Below, one piece after another: positions 12,501-25,100 of a DNA stretch of 64,000 bases. The position numbers and the translations under genes are program-made. A model generated the notes under the pieces. The model ran no database searches. It worked only from the letters and a program-made list of their open reading frames with translations, and was not told the origin of the DNA. Every line of letters begins with the position of its first letter. Within the stretch, counting starts at the first letter, position 1. Source of the stretch: Hygrophila difformis (Eukaryota; Streptophyta; Magnoliopsida; Lamiales; Acanthaceae); the NCBI GenBank assembly GCA_030278955.1, contig JAOANR010000014.1:698965-762964 (forward strand), given 5' to 3'.

Positions 12501-13443
12501 CGGAATCTATCATTCCATTTTCCCCATATGGAGACATTTGTGCATTAACATGATTGTTCAACGTCTTGTGATGCAAATGATCCACGTCTTGAATTCCATG
12601 AGAAACTAATCCCGAGTCATGTATGGAGAGAGACTTAAGGATTGCATCCAGCTGGGTACCCAAATTAAATAGCTCCTGGAACTTTCCAAGCCAGTTCACG
12701 CTCTGAATTCTACTCAATTCAGAGTTGTTTCTTTTCGACAACTTGTCTTCAAGCTCCTCTTTGAGTCTCATAAGTACAGTTTCTACCACTATACCCTCAA
12801 CATTTGCTAGTAAATCTTGCTCCTCTTGTAACTCACAACATGTAAGAAATACACCATTTGCCTTTGAACATACAATATCCATTGTCTTTTCCAGATTCTC
12901 CAGTAATCCATCCAAATGCACCCACCATTTAGGCTGCTTTTCAGATAAATATCCACCCCTATGCGCCCGATCAGAATCAGATTCAATCTTCCTCCTGGCA
13001 AACTCAATCTCCTTCTTAATGTTAATTAACTGCTCTACTCCTGAATTCCTTAAAGAATGCAATTCCTCGCTCAAAATTCCAATTTTCCCATGGCACATCC
13101 CGGGTAAACAAGAGCATCTCCCATAGTTGGACCGCAGAAGCTCCTTCAAATTGGCCAATTCCAGTTCCTTGGATGTGATAGTCTCTGCGGCCTCCTGCTC
13201 CTTGGCGGTCACCATACCCTTGATAACAGAATCGCTGACCATTCGCGAAATCATTAAGCGGTCTTGGATATCTTCCCAGTACTCCTCCCAATCTTCCAAA
13301 ACCTCGTCTGCTAAATTCCCACTCCCTTCTTCATTACCAACAACTAGAGACAGGACACTCTGACCACTATCTAGCCCTAGGGAATCTCCATGCGAAGGAG
13401 AATCAGGGTTTGCCCCATTCGCAAGGACATCCTGACCCTCCAT
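9596..13443 (-). CDS. WAP: WPP domain-associated protein (long coiled-coil protein)
   Basis: Four coding exons: 13443-11222, 10842-10674, 10038-9937 and 9658-9596, all GT-AG. They total 2556 nt, or 851 residues. The N-terminal part has [14 protein letters not shown] and [12 protein letters not shown], hallmarks of plant WPP domain-associated proteins (tomato WAP; Arabidopsis At2g34730, annotated myosin-heavy-chain-related). Most of the protein is predicted coiled coil, rich in Glu, Leu and Lys. The C-terminus reads [19 protein letters not shown]...[12 protein letters not shown] then [12 protein letters not shown] was found as a partner of WPP-domain proteins at the nuclear envelope and Golgi; its exact role is not settled. 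The intron after exon 1 starts at 11221 (GTATG). The open frame that continues past 11222 to 11170 is intron read-through, not protein. Confidence 0.92.
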
Positions 13444-14535
13444 ATATCACAAATAAAAGAAACAGCCGCGGGCCGGCGACAGAAACTCTAGCAGGAATAA
13501 CAATAGTGTAGTAACGAGAAAAATAAGTGGAGAAGAAACGAATAATAATAACAATTATAGTAATAATGAACCGAGTAATAATTATAACCAAGTAAACCAA
13601 GCATAACAAGCAATAATGACTCACAATGAAGCGAAGCAACAAAGAGGTGGTCTCCGAATTGAAAGAAATTTGAAATTTGAAAAGCAACGTCTAGGGTTTA
13701 TGGAGCGGGAGCGGGAGCGGCGGGAAGAAGAAGAAGAAGGAAGAAGAAGAAGAAGAGACGGTTTGGTGAGTATTGAATAGATAGGCAAAGGCAAGGTAAA
13801 TAGTGCTACTCTATGAAATAAAAATAGGAATAGAGAGGAAAGAGCGGGAGCAACAGCAAATGACTAAATAGGTTATGCGAAAAAGCCATAATAGAAAGGG
13901 AGAGACCGAGAGAGGCCGGAAGGAAAGCAGCAGGTCGCCCACCCCGACAGACCGACCATAAATAAACTGATAAACATACTACTACTATATACTATTAAAT
14001 AATAAAATACTGTGAAAATTATTAAAAAAAAAAAACCCATCTCCAACACCTTATTCCTCCAAATAAGTTCCCCTAAAATACTAGTAATTAATTAAACACA
14101 ATAATAATGTGAAAACTAAACTGCCCCTCAAAATTGATTGATTTAATAAAACGTCGTTCAACAATAGAATACGTAATAATAAAATATTTGTGAGATTGTC
14201 ATTGTATAATTTTAAATAACAATTCAATACAGCTGGGTCTTTTTTTAACCCCACCCTCAGCCCTCATTAATTAATTAATTAATTAATGGAGTACTAACAG
14301 TATAGAAGTGGATAGTATATTAGTATGATTTACGCTGCGCAATATGCCGGAATCAGATACCCGCAATCCCAGCCAGCAATATTATTACCAATATCCATCA
14401 TTTGACTTGTAGTAATAATGAATTGAAATTTGAATTTTGAATTTCATTCGATTTAGTTAGTTTGACTAGTGGTTGGTGATGAGTTATGACGGATTATATA
14501 AGCTGCCAAAATATAAATAATTAGTTTAACCATTC
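13444..14535. other. Upstream region of the WAP gene
   Basis: No gene is seen. A GAA/GGA-rich tract (about 13715-13760) lies roughly 280 bp upstream of the WAP start codon; on the coding strand it is a TTC/CTC pyrimidine tract of the kind common in plant 5' untranslated regions. Beyond it the sequence is AT-rich with a short ATTA repeat (about 14265-14286). It ends at the target duplication of the LINE. Confidence 0.5.
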
Positions 14536-14550
14536 AAAAAGAATCATGTG

Positions 14551-17500
14551 TTGAAGTGCAACCTAGGCGTGCGTCGGATCACAATGCCATCCTCCTCCGG
14601 TGTTTTCCTCTTCCTATCCCTACTGGCCGTCGTCCCTTTAGGTGGGAAGGTGCCTGGGCATATCACACCTCCTATGCTCATGTTGTTGATGCGGTATGGC
14701 ATTGGGAGGGTCTCCCTCTCCGTCGGCGGTTGGATGCGGTTAGGGATGCTTCCATCCATTTCAACATTCACACTTTTGGTAATATCCCTATGCGTAAGAA
14801 ACGGTTGTTGAGGAGAGTAGAAGGAGTCAGACGCTGCCTTCGAAGAGTGGACTCGGCTCAACTATGTCTGCTCGAACAAGATCTCTTGAGGGACCTTGAC
14901 TTGGTGTTGAAACAAGAAGAGATGCTTTGGTTTCAAAAGTCCCGGGATAAATGGATTTCCTGTGGTGATCGAAATACTCGCTATTTCCACAATCAAACTA
15001 AAATTCGCTGCCAACGGTCTAGAATTTGTGGCCTGGACATTGATGGGGTTTGGCACACTGATGATAGTTTACTCCAGCAACACACCATTTCTCATTTTGG
15101 CTCACTTTTTGGATATTCAGCTCATCCTAACCGCCCTGCAGAACCACTTGATGTCCTACCTCCTCTTCAATCGGCCCAGGACTTGAATAATGATATTGTG
15201 TTCGAGGAAGTGAGGAGGGCGGTGATGGAGATGAAAAATTTCTCTGCGCCAGGCCCTGATGGTTTCCCCCGGCCTTCTACAAACTCTATTGGGACACTTT
15301 GGGTCATTCTATTTGGGACTTTGTCAGATAGGCTGTCAAGGATGGCGGATTTGATAGTGAATTGTCTTCTACTTTTATCTGTCTTATTCCGAAGGTGGAA
15401 ATTCCTAGGGAGATCCGTCAATTTCGGCCTATCAGTTTATGTAATGTTGCTTATAAAATTCTTACGAAAGTCTTGGTTAATCGCCTTCGTCCCTACCTTC
15501 AGAGCTATATCGGCCCATTCCAATCTGCTTTCTTGCCGGGACGGGGAGCATCGGGCAATGCAATTATTCTGCAAGAAGTGGTCTCTACTTTTCATATCCG
15601 CCAGAGGCGTTCTCAAGATTTTCTCTTAAAGATTGACTTAGAAAAAGCCTATGATAACATAGCGTGGGACTTTCTTGAGTTGTGTCTTCGCGAGCTGGAC
15701 ATCACGGATATTCTACGAAATATCATCATGTTTTGTGTGCGATCACCGGTTTATTCTATCCTTTGGAATGGGTCGGCCCTTTCTCCCATTACTCCTTCTA
15801 AAGGCATTCGGCAAGGGGATCCCCTCTCCCCCCTTCCTATTTATTATTATCATGGAGAAATTGTCGCGCACCATTCTTGCCAAGGTGAATGATGGCAGCT
15901 GGAAACCTATTGGCCTGGCCAATCACGCCCCTCCCCTCTCCCACTTGATGTTCGCGGATGATCTTCTTTTATTTTCCAAAGCTACAGTGGAAAGTGCGCA
16001 ATGCATTGACAAGGTTCTAGGGAGTTTTTCCAGCCTGTCTGCACTTCGAATCAACCCCTCCAAGTCCACGGCCAAAGCTTCCGCGACTGTGGCTGCCGGC
16101 TTGTGCCAGGATATTTCGACCATCTTGGGAGTGTCCTTTGTTCCCGATCTTGGTCGCTATTTGGGATTCCCTCTCTTCAAGGGTGTCGCTAGAGAATCTC
16201 ACTTTGAATTCCTCCTTGAGAAAATGCATGCTCAACTAGGAAATTGGAAACGTTCTCTCTTGAACAAGGCGGGTCGTATTACTCTTGCAAGGTCGGTTCT
16301 TGCAACTATCCCTTCGTACTTTATCCAGAATTATTGGCTCCCTTCGTCTACTTGCGAGAAGATTGACCGGTGTGTTCGAAATTTTATCTGGAGAGATGCC
16401 CATGGCAAAGGGATCCCCCTTGTTAATTGGAATAAGGTGGCGAGGCCTCGTAAATGGGGTGGTCTTGGATTGCAAAAGTGTAGGGACATGAATACTGCCC
16501 TCTTGGGTAAACTATTCGCGGAATACCGGCTCCAAACTAACAAACCATGGGTGAACCTCATCTCGTGCAAATATGGGAGGCCGAATCACGCTCTGCGGCC
16601 TAGACCTAGAGCGTCTTCTACTTTTAATGCACTGATTAAGGTTTCTTCGTTCCTAGCAGAGGGGTTCCAACTGTGTATGGGAGCAGGTGACAGCAGCCTG
16701 TGATATGCTCCATGGCTGCGACAGGGCCCTATTGCTCCGCACATTCCGTTTGTCCATATTTCTGATGCGTAGCTTCGAATCAAGGATATTTACGAGAATG
16801 GTTGCTGGGACTGGTCCAGGCTCATGACTGTTATCCCGGACTTTATCCAAGCTGAAATTAGAGAATTTGGGCCACTTTCTCTCCATGCCAATTCCAGTGA
16901 TAGGTGGTGTTGGGCGGGTTCAGGTTCCGGCAAATATTCGGTCCGGACAGGATACGAGTGGCTGTTATCCCGTCGTGGAGAGAGCGCTGATCACCGTACG
17001 GCTTGGGCATGGCGCATTCGGGCTCCGGAGAAGGTGAGGGTTTTCGGATGGCTTGCTGCCCATAATTCGATTCTCACGAATGAAGTCCGCCATGCCCGGG
17101 GTCTCGCTTCTTCCTCGGTCTGCTCGCTTTGTGGGAACACTAATGAATCCCTCATGCATCTTCTCTTTCAATGTCCTTGGACCGTGGAGCTTTGGAGTTA
17201 TTTTCATGGCATTCCTGATGCTGCAAAATTGGAGAGTGCCCCATCAAGTACGCATTTTCTTTCTCAAACAGGTCGTCATTGGAGCGGAACTCAGTGGGCG
17301 GTTATTTGGTGTATTTGGTTGGCTAGAAACAACTTCTGCTTCCGTGGGATCACTCCTGATGTTGAAGTCGTGGCTAGACAAGCCCGTTTTCTTGGTTCCA
17401 GTTTTCAGAGAGTCTGTGGTCGGTTGCCCCATCGTGTCGAGACGCGGCTGGTCACTTGGAATTGTGAAGCTAGCACCAGGATGATTATGCATGTCGATGG

Positions 17501-18057
17501 TAGCGCGTATGACAACCCGGGCAGAGCTGGATTCGGGGGAGTTATCCGAGATAGTTACGGTACATGGCTTGAAGGTTTCTCGGGCTATGTGGGTTTCACT
17601 TCCAACCTAGTTGCGGAACTTCATGGCATTTGGAATGGAGAGAAGTTTTTACATGATCGTGGCATCGAGTCGGCTTATTGTTATTCGGATTCTTTGGAGG
17701 CTCTCCACCTTATCCGGGATAGGGTTCCGGAGGACCATCGCCTCTACTCCCTGATAGAGAACATTACTACTCTTCTTCATTCGCACCCGGGATACATCTG
17801 GCACCACATTCTTAGAGAAGGAAATTATGTTGCTGATCACATGGCTAAAATTGGTTCTCGCGAGCTATAGTTCTTCACCACCTGGGCCTATCCCCCGGAT
17901 GATGCTCGCCCTCTTCTTGCGGCGGACATGGCTAGGACTTGGTTCCCGAGACTTTAGTTTGTTTTGTTTTTTCTTTTGCTCTCTCCTTCTCCCCTCTGCT
18001 GTAGTTTTTTCTTTTCTCTTTTGCCGACGTCTTTCGACGTCCCTGTTACCCAAAAAA
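14551..18057 (+). mobile_element. 5'-truncated L1-type LINE (non-LTR retrotransposon), decayed
   Basis: A 15-bp target duplication, aaaaagaatcatgtg, lies at 14536-14550 and 18058-18072, and the right end is A-rich, so the borders are clear. Only the C-terminal edge of the endonuclease remains (RASDHNAILL), followed by the reverse transcriptase (PGPDGF, QFRPISLCN, KIDLEKAYD, GIRQGDPLSP, FADDLLLFS), the zf-RVT zinc-binding domain (CSLCG...LMHLLFQCPW) and a C-terminal RNase H (HVDGSAYDNPG...AELHGIW...YSDS) ending at 17870. Reverse transcriptase blocks fall in three frames, with shifts near 15270 and 15830, and a stop interrupts the frame near 16700. The element cannot make a full protein. A 5' truncation with a target duplication is the usual result of incomplete target-primed reverse transcription. 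Confidence 0.93.
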
Positions 18058-18072
18058 AAAAAGAATCATGTG

Positions 18073-19130
18073 ATATTTGGAATCAGAATCGGCCCGGTTA
18101 TTTCCTCATTAACGGGATTAGCGTTTAGGTCTATTATCATTTATCATCAATTGATTGTCATGTCTTGGAATTTTTTCACCAAATATCGCAGCCACTGAAG
18201 AATGATGCAATTTGATATTTTCCCAATCCAGCACAATGGAGAATGACAAGTGTCTTTGACCCACAATAACGAAAAATTTTATATACTACCTCTGTTTTTT
18301 AAAATTTGCACTATTTAATACAGGTACGCATGGCGATATACATTTTCAACGATTAATAGCTTAAGTTGTGCACAATAAAATTATAGAAAGTTGGTATTCT
18401 AAATCTACAATTTTAGACGAATCTAACAAGATCTCATTTGACTATATTTTTTCTTTCATAACTATAATAAAAATTTGAGACAAAGTTAAATTGTGAATAA
18501 TGTGAAAATTACCAATGTTGCAAACCTAACTAAGTATATGGCATGATAGAAATCCTTATGGTTTTTTAGAGTTGTATATTAGAGAGTGATTCACTCTTAT
18601 TGTTTCCATTTCTGGTTAAGGTATTAACAACATGAATAAGCTAGCACCGTTAACCCCAAAAACAACACACGCAACAAGTGTTGAATATAGGGAGTTCAGC
18701 CTCCTAGCCGAACTCCATTGCCCATATTAACACCATTCAACTAGTAATTTTTGTAGTAGGTGCTTTAACAATTAAATCACCAGGTCATGTAATATTACAA
18801 TACTGAATACATGGAAATGTTTCCATTCTCATTAGAAGAAAAAATGCACTCTTATGAATTATTACAAAATTCTGGAAGAAATATATAGAAAACAAGGTGA
18901 AGAAGCAACTTACCTCTTACCTCGAATGAAAGAAACAAAAATTCTAAAAGAGACTTTTTTTTTTTTGTTGGGTGGGTTGGGGGGGTGGAGGTGTCTAAAG
19001 TATGTGTGTATAAGCTATATGTTGAGATATGGAGTAGTTGCTATTTTGGACCAACTACACACTACTATGGAGCACTCACCAGCCATAGAAGCCGGCGAAA
19101 TTGAGTTAAGAGTTAGTGTGCGCACACTAG
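18073..19130. other. Intergenic region between the LINE and the AGD12-like gene (3' end)
   Basis: Contains Stowaway-like MITE 3 (about 18286-18534) and no supported gene. The plus-strand open frame at 18854-19141 runs into the last AGD12-like exon antisense and has no family resemblance. The 3' untranslated region of the AGD12-like gene should lie in the right part. Confidence 0.5.
18286..18534. mobile_element. Stowaway-like MITE 3, worn
   Basis: Left end CTACCTCTGTTT after TA. The interior contains the reverse form of the family core (gacgaatctaacaagatctca). The right end is weak (ctaactaag before TA), so that border is approximate. Confidence 0.6.
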
Positions 19131-22100
19131 CTATGCCATAAGAGGAATCCACTCTATTTCAAGTTCCACTTCGCCAGATTCCACATTCTGGAGCCTCAGC
19201 CACAACTCTTGCTTCACTTTCCCATCCACTATGTTCACTGGGCTGTCTTCCATGAGGCAATTGTCATGCGATTTCAGCCATTTTCCTATCAGCCTGTCCC
19301 CATACATTGAAGCATCCCCAAGCGACATCGCTGAAGTTATCATTGGTTGGATATCTATGTCTGCCTCTCCCATTATATCATCAGCAGAAAACGTGTCGTG
19401 ATCATAAACTTGCTGGGGTTTTAGTAACCGGTAGTAAGAGAGAAGTATATTATTTTAAGAGAAGCAAGATGAAAATGCACAGACAAAAAGCAGAGGAACA
19501 ATCTCAGCAATTAGTTAATGGCAGAAACGACGGTTACCAGTTTTATTGGTCCGTAATCTGTTGGAACAGCAATGTCAAGTTCCTCATTCCAGACAGGATT
19601 CAGATTGCTCGCCACCACACTCGTTTGAACTCTCTAGAAACAGGCACAGATAGCTAACATTACAGTTCAGAAATCTCAAGCATCACATGTAATTTCTCAG
19701 GCATATTATAATATATTGTGATCACTTCAATTCATTGACACACGCAAAGAGATTGGTTTTCATTCTTGTTTCATGAGCACAACTAGAAACAAGAATTCAA
19801 GCCACATAGAGAAACATGCTCTAAGTTTAAAATTTGAAATTACAATGAACTTATTTTTTCATTTTTTATATTTAAGCAAGTAAATATAGCTACCTGCTGC
19901 CCAATAGAGAGGACAATATATGGATCACTTGATAGCATATCTCGAACAGCTAAATTTGTTCCTTTAAGCACTTTAACCTTCAACATTCCAATATATCCTT
20001 CCATAGCTTCCTACAACCATATTCAGCATTGTTAGCTTGTCATGCATCATAGTGATTCACATAAAAACTCAGGACCCGATAAAGACATGGGGTGCCTCAT
20101 GTCCATGCCTTGGAGGGAATATTCTCAACAGGTACTAAACAAAACTCGAAACTGATACTCATCATGTTATTGTGATGCTCGTCAATATGGGAAAACATGG
20201 TCATGAATGGTATGTGAATCATAATTCAGAGGGCCTGACAACTCAGACCTCAGTGTTAAATGTCTACTGTATAACAAAACACAAGTGTATCTCCATGACA
20301 AAAGCTACAATGGAAAAGGAACAAAGGCATACTGAGATATTTGCGCCTGTACTCTGGGCAATGCTTTCCAGAGTCTTCTGGGATACAGCTTTTGGTAAAC
20401 CTTGGCCATCACTTTTAGAAGAACCGGAGTGAATTCGTGAGCCTGGTTTCACAAACTCTTGGAGCTCATACTTAGACCTATGTACAATGAAGGCACCATG
20501 AGAAATATATGTATGAGCAGCTAGTTCTCAACACTTTCTTTTGACCCACTAGTTGTCATCATTCGTGTGGCATGATTTGATTGAGGAGCTAGTCGTTCAA
20601 CTCAAGCTTGACTTGTTGCTCAAGTCAAGTATGAGCAGCTACACATTTTGCAAGTCTAGCTCTAGCATCAAATTTGATAATCAACAAGTATTAAGCTACT
20701 CAATAAAATTTTTATTATGTACATACCTTTTAATTATTTTTTCAAATTAATCAATTGAACGATGATAAAATATGTATTTTAATGTAAAAAAATTATAATA
20801 ATTCAAATATTTTAAGATTGTATACTCATATATCTAACCTTTTTTTTTGTGAACATTAACACTCATATGTCGGCAAATATGTGTGGGAGCCCAAGCCACA
20901 CAAATTACAAAGGGGATAAAGGGGAGGGATAGGGGGCCGGGTGGGAATCGAACCCCCAACTATAAGCTTGGAAGTCAGGGGATAAGACCACTATGTCAAG
21001 TCCCCATTCCCCATATATCTAACTTTTAAGATTACGAAATTAACCCATTTATAAGTTTACAAGTTGTTGTTGGGTCTTTCTTTTATTTTTTTTATTTTTT
21101 ATTTTTCCTTCCAGATGTCAATATTAAGCCTCGAGCTCAATGAAGCTTAGGTTGAACTCAAAAATTTAGGATCACATCAAAGCTCAAACAGCGTTAGTAT
21201 ATGACCCCTGAGGATAAGTTAACACAGGTTGTGAAGTGGGCATCCAAATCCATTGGAGAAAATGGAGTTGATGAATTTAATGTAGTAGATGAAGTTAGTG
21301 GAGTTGATGGATTTTGTGCCTATAAATACCAAGGCCACTCATTTGTAAGATCATCCCAACACAAGCAAAGGCAAGAAGCTTGCCTTTGATCTCTCTTCTC
21401 CTATTGTAGTTTTTAGCCTTTGTGAGTGTTTCTCGTTGAGAGGGTTTTGTGGTATAGGATTATTTCCTATAACCTTTTTGTAATATTATTTCATTTCATA
21501 GTGAAATAATAGTTCGGTGGGGCCCGGAGGACGTAGGCATATTTGTGCCGAACCTCGTTAAATCTTGGTGTTCTCTTTATTATTTAATTAATAGCTCCAT
21601 TATTCCACAACAATTGGTATCAGAGCCTTGGTTGCATAGTATGCTCTGTGGTCGCAGCTAAGCTGATCTTCCACATCAGAAACGCATCTCGGTTGAGCTA
21701 CCGTTTGTGAGCTATTAATTAAACTTTGAAGCAGAAATGGCGGATAGGTCCGGTGAAACGTCAACTTCAGATTCGAAGCCGTTGGTGACATCGTCATCAC
21801 GGACGATGGTTTCAAATGCCAAATTTGATGTCGAAAAATTCGACGGTACCAATAATTTTGGTATGTGGCAGTGCGAGGTGTTGGACATCTTGTACCAGCA
21901 GGAGCTGGATGGGGCACTTGTAGAAACCAAACCAGATGGTGTTGATGATAAAGACTGGACGAGGATCAACCGTCTTGCGTGTGGTACAATTCGGCTATGT
22001 CTCTCAAAGGAGCAGAAGTATCCGCTTATGAGAGAGACGATGGCACACAGACTGTGGAAAGAACTGGAAGATAAATTCATGAAAAAGAGCACGGAAAACA

Positions 22101-25100
22101 AGCTCTACATGAAGACGAAGCTGTATCGATTCCAGTATTTGCCCGGTACCACGATGAATGAACACATAACAAGATTCGATTCTTTGGTCACCGATTTATT
22201 GAATCTCGATGAGAAGATAGATGACGTTGACAAGGCGTTGATACTGTTAGCTTCGCTCCCCGATGAATACGAGCATATAATTGTTAGTATGCTGACTGGA
22301 GAGGAAACAATTTCCTTTAAAGAAGTTACCACTGCCTTATATTCTAACGAGATCAGAAAGAAGGATAAGTTAGAACACAGGAGTTCGACTGGTGAAGCTC
22401 ATACCGTTCGGGGCCGTAGCCACAAGTACAAGCCGGACAGAAGAGGCAGATCCAAGTCACGAGGCAGAGTGTCGAAAGACGAATGTATCTTTTGTCACGA
22501 GAAAGGACATTGGAAGAAAGATTGTCCTAAGCTGCAAAAGAAAAAGGGGAAAGCTGTAGCAGAGGCTTGTGTTGCTGATAGTGATGAGACAGAGTATTCT
22601 TTAGCTTGTGCCTCATCGGTAACGACGTGCACTGACGACTGGTTGCTAGACTCAGGATGCTCATTCCACATGTGTTCCAGGAAGGAGTGGTTTGTCAACC
22701 TTGAAAGTGTTGACGGTGGAGTTGTCTACCTAGCCAACAACGGATATTGCCAGATAGCTGGAGTTGGCTCAGTATATCTGAAGAACCACGATGGAACAAC
22801 CAAGGTGCTGACGGAAGTTCGGTACATACCGAAATTTGCCAAGAACCTCATATCAGTGGGAGCCTTGGAAGCCAAAGGCCACTCCGTCAACATTCAGAAT
22901 GGGATTATGAAAGTGATCTCGGGAGCACTTGTCATCATGAAAGGTATAAGGAAAAATAACTTATACCACTTCCAGGGCAATACAGTGGTTGGCATTGCAG
23001 CAGCAGTATCAGAAGCAGACAAGGAAGAGAAGATGACCAAGCTATGGCATATGAGGCTTGGGCATGCTGGGGAAAAATCCTTGCAGACTCTGGCAAAGCA
23101 AGGATTATTGAAGGGTGCAAAGACTTGCAAACTTGAATTTTGCGAGCAATGTGTTCTGGGAAAGCAAGCGCGGGTGAAGTTCGGAACAGCAATCCATAAC
23201 ACTAAAGGCATTATGGATTACATTCACTCAGATATGTGGGGACCTACCAAGACGGCTTCTTTGGGAGGAAACCATTATTTTGTAACGTTTGTTGATGACT
23301 TTTCCCGGAGAGTATGGGTGTATCCCATGCGAACAAAAAATGAAGCATTCGGGAAATTCCTCACTTGGAAGAACATGATGGAGAACCAGACCGGGAGGAA
23401 GATTAAAGTGCTTCGATCTGATAACGGCACAGAATATCGAAATGACCCTTTTTTCGACTTGTGCAAGAAGGAAGGTATTTCCCGACATTTCACTGTGCGG
23501 GACACGCCACAACAGAATGGTGTGGCTGAACGGATGAACCGAACATTGTTGGAGAAAGTTCGGTGTATGTTGTCCAATGCTAATTTGGGCAAGCAGTTCT
23601 GGGCTGAAGCGGTGACATATGCGAGCCATCTAATCAATCGACTACCATCAACTGCTCTTAAAGGCAAGACACCTTTGGAGGCATGGTTTGGCAAACCTGC
23701 AAATGATTATGATTCTTTACGTGTGTTCGGTTCCGCTGCTTATTATCACGTGAAAGAATCAAAGCTGGATCCAAGGGCGAGAAAAGCTGTTTTCGTAGGG
23801 ATATCTTCTGGAGTCAAAGGATATCGCCTATGGTGCCCGGAGATGAAAAAGGTGATCTTTAGCGGGGATGTTACGTTCAACGAATCAATAATGTTGAATA
23901 AGGTAACCAAGCAGCAGACGGATAGTACTCCTCAGCAGGTGGAGCATTATCCTCAACAGGTGGAGTTTCAGACATCTACAACCAGAGAGGTAGATGGTCA
24001 ACCAATAGAAAACGATGGTCCAAGTACCGAAGAAGAGCCCAGTGAAAGTGAGGTTTTAACCCAAGAACCTCAGGAGCAACAAGATTTACCAATTGCAATT
24101 AGGAGGCCAAGAAGAGAAATTCGGAGACCTGCTCGATTCGAAAGTATGCTGGCCTATGCACTTCCTGTTATTGAAGAAGGTATACCACAAACTTTTCTTG
24201 ATGCAAAAATTAGTCCGGAGAAAGAAAAGTGGAAGAAAGCCATGGACGAGGAAATGCGTTCCCTTGAAGCAAATCACACGTGGAAGCTAGCTAAACTCCC
24301 AGAGGGAAAGAAGGCAATTGGTTGCAAGTGGGTCTATGCTCAGAAAGAAGGATTTCCAGAAAAGAATGACGTGCGCTACAAGGCAAAATTGGTAGCCAAA
24401 GGCTATGCTCAAAAGGAGGGAATTGATTACAATGAGGTATTTTCCCCTGTTGTTAAACATTCCTCCATTCGAATTTTGTTGGCCTTGGTAGCACAGTTGG
24501 ACTTGGAACTAGTTCAAATGGACGTAAAAACGGCATTCTTACATGGTGATTTGGAAGAGGAAATCTACATGACCCAACCAGAAGGATATAAAGTTGCTGG
24601 AAAAGAAGATTGGGTTTGCAGACTGAAGAAATCGCTTTATGGATTGAAACAATCACCAAGACAATGGTATAAGCGATTTGATCAATTCATGATGGGCCAG
24701 AAGTACACCAGGAGCAGTTTTGATCATTGTGTATATTTCCGTAAGCTACAAGATGGATCTTTCATTTATCTTCTTCTATATGTAGATGACATGTTAATTG
24801 CATCTAAAGATAGAGGAGAGATAAGCAGATTGAAGTCTCAACTCAGCAAGGAGTTCGAAATGAAAGATCTCGGTGAAGCAAAGAAAATTCTCGGTATGGA
24901 GATAACGAGAGACAGGAAGAGGGGCACTCTGAGTTTGACTCAGAAGCAATATCTGAAGAAAGTATTGCAACGGTTTGGCATAACGAACAAAACCAAACCT
25001 GTAAGTACACCGTTTGCTCCTCATTTCAAACTTAGTGCTTCACAATGCCCGAAGACGAAAGAGGAACGAGAATACATGTCAAAGGTTCCTTATTCAAATG

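Noticed and set aside
12725..13126. 133-codon plus-strand open frame
   Set aside because: It is the antisense shadow of WAP exon 1 and resembles no family.
18854..19141. 95-codon plus-strand frame
   Set aside because: It crosses a T/G-rich stretch and has no recognisable similarity; its right end is antisense to the AGD12-like stop region.
20930..21000. Possible tRNA gene with a B box (ggttcgattcc)
   Set aside because: A and B boxes are present, but the acceptor stem cannot form, and the element has a 3' tail, A run and target duplication, so it is a SINE.
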